64,000 nucleotides of DNA, from NCBI GenBank assembly GCA_964449285.1, contig CAYUZX010000002.1, positions 1-64,000 on the forward strand, read 5' to 3'. The notes below the pieces were generated by a model. The model did not search any database. It was not told the DNA's origin and saw only the letters and a list, made by a program, of their open reading frames with translations. A program made the position numbers and the translations under genes. This DNA is from QYOJ01 sp964449285 (GTDB taxonomy: Bacteria; Bacteroidota; Bacteroidia; Bacteroidales; FEN-979). This document shows positions 36,470 to 44,700 of this stretch, piece after piece. Within the stretch, counting starts at the first letter, position 1; every line of letters begins with the position of its first letter.

Positions 36470-36823
36470 TCAGGTTTCCTCTCCATCCTTATGTAATAGA
36501 TTATCAATATTTTCAATATAATCCAGTGAGTCGTCTTCCATAAAATGGAGCTCAGGCACCACGCGGAGCTGGTGTTTGGTACGCTGTGCAAGAAGATGAC
36601 GCATCTCTCTCACATGGTGATGGATTTTTTCCATCAGGGCCGCTTTGTCTTTTGTGGCAAAGAGGCTGAGGTAAACTTTGGCCACTGAAAGGTCCTTGGA
36701 AACATAGACCTTGGTGACCGTGATCATAGCTCCTCCGAAAAGATCCTTTCCCATCTGCTGAAACAGGATTCCGAGATCTTTCTGTATGAGTCTTGAAATT
36801 TTTTGCTGACGCGTAGATTCCAT
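36470..36823 (-). CDS. rbfA: Ribosome-binding factor A
   Basis: 117 aa from the ATG at 36823 (MESTRQQKI); a TTG codon one position earlier is not needed. KH-like fold: RLIQKDLGILFQQM at the start, TVTKVYVSKDLSVAKVYLSL (strand region), VPELHFMEDDSLDYIENI near the end. RbfA binds the 30S subunit and helps 16S rRNA 5'-end maturation, especially in the cold. It is divergent from the MsbA-like exporter, and both starts lie within a few bases of TAACTTTG boxes. Confidence 0.93.
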   Translation of the reverse strand: MESTRQQKISRLIQKDLGILFQQMGKDLFGGAMITVTKVYVSKDLSVAKVYLSLFATKDKAALMEKIHHHVREMRHLLAQRTKHQLRVVPELHFMEDDSLDYIENIDNLLHKDGEET

Positions 36824-36827
36824 CAAG

Positions 36828-36835
36828 CAAAGTTA
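36828..36835 (-). promoter_or_regulatory. -7 box of rbfA
   Basis: TAACTTTG on the minus strand, ending 4 nt before the rbfA ATG. Transcription starting the usual 6-8 nt downstream would give a leaderless or nearly leaderless mRNA. Confidence 0.45.
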
Positions 36836-36867
36836 CGTTATGTTACTGAGTTATCCATCAATTATTC

Positions 36868-36875
36868 TAACTTTG
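36868..36875 (+). promoter_or_regulatory. -7 box of the MsbA-like gene
   Basis: TAACTTTG on the plus strand, ending 5 nt before the ATG at 36881. It mirrors the box of the divergent rbfA promoter 32 nt away. Confidence 0.45.
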
Positions 36876-36880
36876 CGACA

Positions 36881-38704
36881 ATGAAAAGCCTCGGTAAAAT
36901 CTTCCACTACATTCGAAATTACTGGCTATTTGCAGCCCTGAATGCTCTATTCAACATCCTCTCCGTCCTCTTTTCGCTTGTCTCCTTTGCCCTTTTTATC
37001 CCTATCCTCCAGATGCTCTTCAAAACAGCAGAGATCCCCGAAACGGTGGGTCCTCTGATATGGACCGACATGGACTCCCTGAAAGAGAATTTCTATCACT
37101 TCTTTGGACAGGTGATTCGTAATTATGGCGAAGATGAGGTATTGATATATATTGGGATCGCCATTATCGTACTTTTCTTATTCCGAAACCTCTTCCGTTA
37201 CCTGGCGATGTTTTTTCTGGCAGTGGTCCGGAACGGCGTAGTGAAAGACCTCCGCAACGACCTTTACAAGAAGATCCTGATCCTTCCACTGGGGTACTAT
37301 TCAGAACAACGGAAAGGGGATATCATTTCGCGAATGACTGCCGATGTGCAGGAAGTGGAAATCTCGATAATGAGCTCCCTGGAGATGATCTTCCGTGACC
37401 CGATCCAGATTATCGCTTACGTTGTAACCCTGTTTGTCATCAGTCCGCAACTAACCATTTTTGTCATGGTCCTCCTTCCTGTGAGTGGGTTGCTGATCGG
37501 CCGGATAGGAAAAAGCTTGAAACGTACCTCTGCAAAGGGTCAGAAAAAGATGGGCGAGCTCCTTGCCGTGATCGAAGAGACCATCTCAGGATTGCGTATT
37601 ATCAAAGCCTTCAGCGCCATTAATTTCGCCGATAACCGGTTCAAAGAGACCAACCAGAACTTTTTCCGGATCATGGTCAGGCTTTACAGGAAACGGGATC
37701 TGGCCTCTCCCCTGAGTGAGTTCCTTAGCTCGGTAGTACTGACCATCCTGCTGTTGTATGGCGGTCAACTGGTACTGGCACCTGAGCACAGCCTGGATGC
37801 GGCTGTTTTTCTTGTCTATCTGACCATCTTCTCACAGGTAATCCCCCCGGCGAAGTCGATCACCCAGGCTTACTACAACGTACAGAAAGGAGCTGCTTCC
37901 ATGGACCGGATCAAGCAGGTCCTCGACGAACCTGAAATCATTGAACAGAAGGTCAATGCGATCCCCAAGAAAGAGTTTGTTGACCGGATTGAATACGCAG
38001 ATGTCTGTTTCCGCTACGCTGCCGAACCAGTGCTTAATCACATCAACATGGTGATTGAAAAGGGTAAGACGATCGCAGTAGTTGGTCCCTCTGGAGGCGG
38101 CAAATCGACCTTGGTGGATCTCCTCCCACGGTTCTACGACATCGTAGAGGGCGAACTTCGAATCGATGGGATCCCGATCCGCGACATGGTGATCGACGAC
38201 CTGCGTGGGATGATGGGGATTGTTTCGCAGGAGACCATTCTGTTCAACGATACTGTTTTCAATAACATCGCATTCGGGATGGAGAACATGAGCGAGGAGG
38301 AGGTGATATCTGCAGCCAAAGTTGCCAATGCCCATGAATTTATCGTCCGGATGCCTGAAGGTTATTATACCAATATCGGTGACCGTGGCATTAAACTCTC
38401 TGGCGGTCAGCGCCAGCGACTGAGCATTGCCAGGGCCGTTCTGAAAAATCCGCCGATCCTGATTCTCGATGAAGCAACCTCAGCCCTCGATACCGAATCG
38501 GAGCGATTGGTGCAGCAAGCGCTGGAGAATCTGATGAAAAACCGCACTTCCATTGTGATCGCGCACCGGCTTTCCACCATCCAGCACGCTCACGAGATCA
38601 TTGTCCTCCAGAGCGGTAACCTGGTGGAACGGGGCCCTCATGCTGAACTGATCAGGCGAAATGGCGTTTACAGGAAGTTGTACGATCTGCAGACGTTTGT
38701 GTGA
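36881..38704 (+). CDS. MsbA-like ABC exporter (fused permease and ATPase)
   Basis: 607 aa from the ATG at 36881 (MKSLGKIFHY). The 26-residue upstream extension crosses the promoter and is rejected. Six membrane helices (about 15-320), then the nucleotide-binding domain with Walker A GPSGGGKST, signature LSGGQRQRLSIARA, Walker B ILILDEATSALD and H-loop AHRLST. It is probably a homodimeric lipid or lipid A-core flippase; drug export is the alternative. It is monocistronic and followed by an octamer repeat and a scaffold gap. Confidence 0.93.
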   Translation: MKSLGKIFHYIRNYWLFAALNALFNILSVLFSLVSFALFIPILQMLFKTAEIPETVGPLIWTDMDSLKENFYHFFGQVIRNYGEDEVLIYIGIAIIVLFLFRNLFRYLAMFFLAVVRNGVVKDLRNDLYKKILILPLGYYSEQRKGDIISRMTADVQEVEISIMSSLEMIFRDPIQIIAYVVTLFVISPQLTIFVMVLLPVSGLLIGRIGKSLKRTSAKGQKKMGELLAVIEETISGLRIIKAFSAINFADNRFKETNQNFFRIMVRLYRKRDLASPLSEFLSSVVLTILLLYGGQLVLAPEHSLDAAVFLVYLTIFSQVIPPAKSITQAYYNVQKGAASMDRIKQVLDEPEIIEQKVNAIPKKEFVDRIEYADVCFRYAAEPVLNHINMVIEKGKTIAVVGPSGGGKSTLVDLLPRFYDIVEGELRIDGIPIRDMVIDDLRGMMGIVSQETILFNDTVFNNIAFGMENMSEEEVISAAKVANAHEFIVRMPEGYYTNIGDRGIKLSGGQRQRLSIARAVLKNPPILILDEATSALDTESERLVQQALENLMKNRTSIVIAHRLSTIQHAHEIIVLQSGNLVERGPHAELIRRNGVYRKLYDLQTFV

Positions 38705-38712
38705 TAGTATAA

Positions 38713-38744
38713 AGCGAAATAGCGAGGTAGCGAAATAGCGGAAT
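38713..38744. repeat. Octamer repeat AGCGAAAT x4
   Basis: AGCGAAAT, AGCGAGGT, AGCGAAAT, AGCGGAAT between the exporter and the scaffold gap. Bases 38713-38740 equal 25432-25459. Part of it is repeated again at 38884. Confidence 0.85.
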
Positions 38745-38783
38745 TTACTTCACGGCTTAAATTTTAAATTCGTAGTTCAAAAC

Positions 38784-38883
38784 NNNNNNNNNNNNNNNNN
38801 NNNNNNNNNNNNNNNNNNNNNNNNNNNNNNNNNNNNNNNNNNNNNNNNNNNNNNNNNNNNNNNNNNNNNNNNNNNNNNNNNNN
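38784..38883. other. Scaffold gap (100 N) flanked by identical 55-nt sequence
   Basis: Exactly 100 N. The 55 nt before the gap (38729-38783) are identical to the 55 nt after it (38884-38938). This is what two contigs overlapping by an assembler word length look like, so the true gap may be absent or may hold more octamer repeat. Confidence 0.9.
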
Positions 38884-38931
38884 AGCGAAATAGCGGAATT
38901 TACTTCACGGCTTAAATTTTAAATTCGTAGT

Positions 38932-40725
38932 TCAAAACAGCGTTGCTGATTTCTTGAGGATTTTCCGGTAGTAGGAGAGCATGTTGGAGCGGGAAATGAA
39001 GCCGATATATTTTCCATGATCGACCACCGGGATGTTCCAGAGGTCCGAATTTTCAAACTTCATCAGCGCTGAAGCTACATCTTCTCTCACATCGAGGGTC
39101 ATGACCTCTTTATTGGTGAGTTCATAGATGCTTACTTCGTCATAGAGTTCTGTCCGAAACATAAGTTTTTTCACTTCGGCCAGATGGACTACCCCAATGA
39201 AATGGTTTTGATCGTCCACAACCGGGAAGATATTCCGTTTGCTATTTGTAAAGGCATCAATCAGTGTTCCCAACTTATCATAGGTTTTCAGCATGACGAA
39301 GTCAGTCTCTATCATATCATCGAGGCTTAATTGCTTCAGGATGTTTTTGTCTTTGTCGTTAGCCATCAGGTAGCCTTTGCTGGTTAGGTTCTTGGTATAA
39401 ATCGAATAGGGTTCAAAATACCGGCTGATGAAAAAAGAGATAGCTGCAACGATCATCAACGGCACAAAAAGCATATATCCGCCTGTAATTTCTGCAATCA
39501 GGAAGATTGCCGTCAAGGGTGCATGGACCACTCCTGCCATGATGCCTGCCATCCCAACGGCAACAAAATTGGTCACCTGAAGCCTGGTCATCCCCAGCGT
39601 ATTCACAGCAAACGAAAGGGTGAATCCAGTCATGGCTCCGGTAAACAGCGAAGGAGCGAATATTCCGCCATTTCCGCCAGCACCCAGTGTAACGGAGGTA
39701 GCGATGATTTTTATCAGGATGATTGTACCTCCCATAGCAACCAGGACCCAGGGGGACTCAGCCCAGGAAAAGAGGAGGCTTGTATTGGCAATATCTGTGT
39801 AACTCCCATCCAGAAGGCTTGTTATCGTGGTATACCCTTCTCCATAGAGAGGCGGGAAAAGGAAGATCATCAGGCTAAGGACCAATCCACCCAGCACAGC
39901 CTTGGTCCAGGTTCTTTTCCGGGCATCAAACCACCCTTCAATCTGCAAGGTAGTGCGGGTCATATAGACAGATACGAAGCCACAGAGGATGCCCAGGAGA
40001 ATGTAGTATGGGAGCGCTGGAACAAACCATTCACTGGTTATCAGGTGGAATATTTGTCCGGAGTAAAGTAGCTTGGAGATGATGGTAGCGGTGGCGGTGG
40101 AGATCAGCAGAGGGATAAACAGGGGAACCGATAGATCGATCAATAACACTTCCACGGCAAAAATCACTCCTGCGATAGGGCTGTTGAAGATTGCTGCGAT
40201 CCCGGAAGCCGCCCCACATGCAAGCAGCAGTGTCCGTTCCTTATAACCCAACCGCAATGCCTGTGCAATATTGGCGCCAATAGCCGATGCACTGGCTACA
40301 ATCGGGGCCTCCAGTCCGGCCGAACCTCCCAATCCAACCGTTATTCCACTGGTGATGATAGGCGTGTAGGTTTTACTTCGGTCAACATAGGAGGACTTTC
40401 TCAAGATAGAGAAAATGATACTTCCCAAACCCCTCTCAAGCTTACCTTTCAGAAAGATTTGCACGAACAGGACAGTAAGAAGAATCCCTACTAACGGAAA
40501 AAGGAGGTATAGGAAAGGCGTATTATATATTTTGTAAAAGTAATCGGGGACACCGTGCATGAAACGCACAAAGATCTTCAGTGCAACAGCTGCAAGAGCT
40601 GAGATGATGCCCACCACAATACTTACAAGGATCAGAAATGTATTATTTCCCAGCTTACCGATCATCCACTCAGGGAGTCGCCTGAACCAACTCTTCAATA
40701 CAGCAATAAGTCCGGGTAAAATCAT
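38932..40725 (-). CDS. ClC-family chloride channel/transporter with CBS domains
   Basis: 597 aa. The ClC core spans about residues 20-430, with GGSAGLEAPIV (gating Glu region) and GGNGGIFAPSLFTGAM (GxFxP filter motif). Two CBS domains follow at about 455-590, which sense nucleotides or ionic strength. ClC proteins carry chloride or fluoride, by channel or H+ exchange. The GLEAP form differs from the classical GREGP but retains the Glu. The stop codon lies in the sequence duplicated across the scaffold gap. Confidence 0.93.
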   Translation of the reverse strand: MILPGLIAVLKSWFRRLPEWMIGKLGNNTFLILVSIVVGIISALAAVALKIFVRFMHGVPDYFYKIYNTPFLYLLFPLVGILLTVLFVQIFLKGKLERGLGSIIFSILRKSSYVDRSKTYTPIITSGITVGLGGSAGLEAPIVASASAIGANIAQALRLGYKERTLLLACGAASGIAAIFNSPIAGVIFAVEVLLIDLSVPLFIPLLISTATATIISKLLYSGQIFHLITSEWFVPALPYYILLGILCGFVSVYMTRTTLQIEGWFDARKRTWTKAVLGGLVLSLMIFLFPPLYGEGYTTITSLLDGSYTDIANTSLLFSWAESPWVLVAMGGTIILIKIIATSVTLGAGGNGGIFAPSLFTGAMTGFTLSFAVNTLGMTRLQVTNFVAVGMAGIMAGVVHAPLTAIFLIAEITGGYMLFVPLMIVAAISFFISRYFEPYSIYTKNLTSKGYLMANDKDKNILKQLSLDDMIETDFVMLKTYDKLGTLIDAFTNSKRNIFPVVDDQNHFIGVVHLAEVKKLMFRTELYDEVSIYELTNKEVMTLDVREDVASALMKFENSDLWNIPVVDHGKYIGFISRSNMLSYYRKILKKSATLF

Positions 40726-40736
40726 TCACTCTCGCC

Positions 40737-41591
40737 TTACAACTTGATCATTTCGACAAGCATATGCTCCATCATCTTCTTCAGAGTAGAGTTTCTGCAT
40801 GTATAATTATTTACAATGATAGCAAAAATGAGCTTACGACCCGAAACAGTTGACCCGTACCCCGCCAGTGTTTTCACGGCTGCAAGTGTACCTGTCTTTG
40901 CCCGGATCTTTCCTTCGGCGATGGTTCCGTTGAGAGTGTGGCGTAATGTCCCTGAGATTCCTGCAAGGGGAAGGGAGCTATAAAATGCCCCAAAAGTAGG
41001 AGCTGTTGTTTGGTAGGAGAGGATATCCACCAACTGGTGTGCAGACAGGAAATTATCATACCGGCGACCACTGCCGTCAGCCATCTGGGCGCCTGTCATA
41101 TCCACCCCTTTCGTCTCCCAGAATCCGAGTACTGCACGGATCCCGTTGGAATAGGAGCGGGAGCCGTAAACTTCCTTGCCGATATTTTTTAGTAACTTGT
41201 TTGCCAGGCTGTTATGACTTTGAAGATTACAAATATGAATATCCCTTTTAGCTTTATCTCCCAATATCTCGAGGGCCGCACCTGTGATAAGAATTTTTTG
41301 TACAGAAGCAGGAATCAGTAACTGGTTGGAGTGAAATTCAGCCAGGATCACAGGATTCTCTTCTGTATCGTCAATGATCAGATAGCTTGTAGTATTGGAA
41401 TCGATACAACGCTTCGACAGGAAAGCCGTGAGTTCCTGAAGCAAAGGTCTCAAGGCAATGGAATCAGCTTCGGTATGCTGGAGAGAGTCCCACCAATTGA
41501 ATGCCACATGCTGGGTTTCCGTTTCGTGACAGGAATAATTTGTCAGAAAGAGTGCAATGATTGAAGAAATCAGGATTAATCGACGAAACAT
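40737..41591 (-). CDS. Compact S13 (PBP4/DacB-type) D-Ala-D-Ala peptidase
   Basis: 284 aa; usual S13 enzymes have 430-480. Lipoprotein-like start with Cys21 (LTNYSC). All three penicillin-binding motifs are present: SVQK at 96-99, SHN at 125-127, and KTG at 232-234. In PBP4 about 240 residues (domains II and III) separate SxxK from SxN; here there are 29. The catalytic core may still trim or cut peptidoglycan peptides, but substrate handling should differ. It could be a true minimal form or an in-frame deletion. It starts 11 bp before the ClC gene in the same direction. Confidence 0.85.
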   Translation of the reverse strand: MFRRLILISSIIALFLTNYSCHETETQHVAFNWWDSLQHTEADSIALRPLLQELTAFLSKRCIDSNTTSYLIIDDTEENPVILAEFHSNQLLIPASVQKILITGAALEILGDKAKRDIHICNLQSHNSLANKLLKNIGKEVYGSRSYSNGIRAVLGFWETKGVDMTGAQMADGSGRRYDNFLSAHQLVDILSYQTTAPTFGAFYSSLPLAGISGTLRHTLNGTIAEGKIRAKTGTLAAVKTLAGYGSTVSGRKLIFAIIVNNYTCRNSTLKKMMEHMLVEMIKL

Positions 41592-41741
41592 ATGATCTTA
41601 TAGATGTGTTTGATGGCGGTAAAAGTAAAAAATCGTAATTTCGTTCTGCAAATTATCTCAAAGATTTAGTTAACAATTGAAAGCAACTTTTCACCAGTTT
41701 CTATCGTCTTAACTCATGGTAACCTATCATATTCAAAACGC

Positions 41742-44700
41742 ATGATTCATTTTCTCAACAAACACTGTTTCACGATCCTTGTAGGAGTGATGACCTTCCT
41801 CTCTTCTCCTGCAACGTCACAATACCTTCCGGATCAGGCGCTTTTCTATTCTCCAGAACCGGCGCAACGGGCTTTCGACTCTCTGGTAGCTTCCCGCATC
41901 CCGGTTCTTACTTTCTCTTCAGATGCCCTTTCACAAACACTTCCCGATTCACTCGACAACTCACACTATATGTGGTTTCCGGGTATTCTCAATCAGGAAG
42001 GATTCTTTACTTGTCAGCAATATTGCGGTTCGGCTTACACTTTCGCTTACGAGATGAACCGGCTGCGGAATGTCGACGGTAAAATTCCTGAAAACAAATA
42101 TCCTCCGCATTACATGTGGCATTTTTTCAACCAGGGTGAACGGTATTTAGGAGTCAATTTCCTGCATACCTTTCATGCCATGATGGAACAGGGGCATATG
42201 ACCAATGCCGATTATGGTGCCGATACCAGTCAGCAGGTAAAAGGATGGATCGCAGGATATGATAAGTATTACCGGGCCATGCAAAATCGGATCAGGAATG
42301 TTTACGCTATTCCGATCAATTCGGCCGGAGGGATTCAGGCAGTGAAGCAGTACCTTTTTGATCACCTTGACGGATCTTCAACAGGAGGTGTAGCCTGTTT
42401 CACTGCTTCCAGTCCAGGCGGCGCAGCAATTTTTTTACCTGAGAACACCCCGGAAGCAGGCAAGTATGTGATGACCAGCTGGCAGCCCTATCCTACCCAT
42501 GGGATGACGATTGTTGGTTATCACGACTCTATCCGATACGACCTGAACCAGGATGGGCAGTATACCAATGACATCGACATCAATGGAGATGGCATTGTAG
42601 ATGCCCGCGACTGGGAGATTGGCGGCTTCCGACTCGCAAATTCTTATGGAACATGGTGGGCTGACCAGGGCTATTTTTATGTACTCTATCACGCCATGGC
42701 CTCGGCATTTGAGGAGGGGGGAGTGTGGAACAACTGTGTATATATAGTAGAACCAGATCCCGACTACTCCCCTTTACTTACGGTGAAGATAGACATGGAG
42801 CATAATCTGCGTGATCAGTTAAACATTATGGCCGGCGTGAGCCTTGACCTGCAAGCCAATTTTCCCGATCATCTGGTAAATCCTGTAATTTTCACAAATC
42901 AGGGAGGCCCCTATTACATGCAGGGGTTTGACTCCCTGCCCGAACAAAAGAGGCTGGAGTTCGGGTTAGATGTAACTCCACTCCTGAGTTTTCTTATTCC
43001 AGGAGTTCCGGCCAAGTTCTTCCTTATCATTGAAGAACGTGACCCTTCGAATACGGGCCAGGGGATTGTCCATGAGGCCTCGTTTATCCATTACGATGCT
43101 ACAACCCATGTTTTTCCCTGCAGCATCACAGAAGTTATTCTTAACAATAACGGAACCACCATCCTTTCATCCACAGGCACTGTAAACTATAATTCCCCCG
43201 TGATCCTCAACGAGGAGTTGCTTCCATTCTCCACTTCAGGAAACTACTCTGTACAGTTTCAAGCTCAGGGCGGAGAACCACCCTACTCCTGGGATCTGCA
43301 TCAGCCTTATCAAAAAATTACAGGAGGCTCTACATATAACCCATTTGTTGATCAGCAAGTTGATCCCCAGAGCTCTGGGAAGCCTTATGCCACTGTTGCG
43401 CTGCCCTTCCCGTTTCCCTTTTTCGGAAATTCCTATGATACCGTTTATGTAAATGCCTATGGGATGATCCATTTTTCGGCAGAACATCTCCCCTATCCAT
43501 ATTTGTGCAGCGCTACTGACATGCTTAACTATATTTCTGCAATTGTACCTTCATTTTCATGGGATTATGTGATTCGGCAGCAAGATGGTGATGGGATGTG
43601 GATGAGTTCATCGCCTGATTCGGTGAGGTTCCGATGGCAACTATCACACCATGGAGAGGAGGCACAGACCAATATTGAGTTTGGTGTCACGCTTTTTCCA
43701 GACGGGAAAGTAAGTTTCTGTTACGGGCCCGTCCAATTGGAGCAAAACAGCCTGGTAACCTGGAGCGGTATCTCCACGGGAGATAAATACAACACACTTG
43801 TTACTCCCATCTTTGATCTGGGTGCCGAATCGGGAAACACGTTTACATGGATGCCTCCTTCGATACCCGGAACAGTCAATTTATCACCTGAAGGCCTTCT
43901 CATCATTTCCGGAGCTGATACGAACACCATCTATGATCTGCCCGTCAGAGTAACCGATATGCAGGGGATCAGCACCAAAAAGCTTTTTCAACTCTCCTCC
44001 GGGTTGATTATCCGGCACGAACTAGCCAGCAGTTCCGGTCATCTTAAGCAAGGAGAGCCAGCATCCCTGGATATTGAAGTTATGAATAAAACCCCCAATC
44101 AACTGGGCGAAGTTTCGCTGAAATTTTTCTGCGAAGAGCCTGGTTTGATAATTACAGATAGTGTCGCTTCAGTCGGAGCGGTGACATCAGGTCAGTCCGT
44201 CGTCCTGACCGGCGCCTTTACCTTTATCCTTCAATCCGAACTTCCCGACCAAACTTCTTTGCCTTGCCGCATTGTAGCGACCTCTGATGGGAAAAGCTGG
44301 GAGCATCCCTTTTTTCTTCATGTATCGGCAGTCAACCTTCAGGTTACAGGGATGGAGTTGCAGGATGGTGTTAACGCATTGCTCGATGCAGGAGAAACTG
44401 CCGACCTGGTATTTACACTTTCCAACAAGGGAAGCCTGCCTGCCGAGGATATAACCCTTACTCTCTCCACCGGGGATGAATTTCTTGAGATTCTCTCCTC
44501 TCCAGCCCTTTCGGCCGGCACGTTGGACCAGAAATCGATATACAAGGCCGTTTATACGGTACGGTCGGCCAGGAATACACCTCCCGGACATCTGGCTAAC
44601 CTGGTGTTATTGATAACCAATGGGTCTGATATCGAGATCATTCATCCATGTACGCTTTCGATGGGAACCCATCCTATAGCCCTGATCAACTTTGCTTCTG

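Noticed and set aside
36803..36880. Upstream start for the MsbA-like exporter
   Set aside because: It overlaps rbfA's start and both -7 boxes; the conserved protein begins at the ATG at 36881.
34235..38704. Grouping the LolE-like permease and MsbA-like exporter as one transporter system
   Set aside because: They are on opposite strands with separate promoters, and the exporter already contains its own ATPase; the LolE-like protein needs a separate ATPase not found here.
39523..40071. 182-residue plus-strand frame opposite the ClC gene
   Set aside because: Low-complexity His/Ser/Gly-rich shadow of a well-supported gene.
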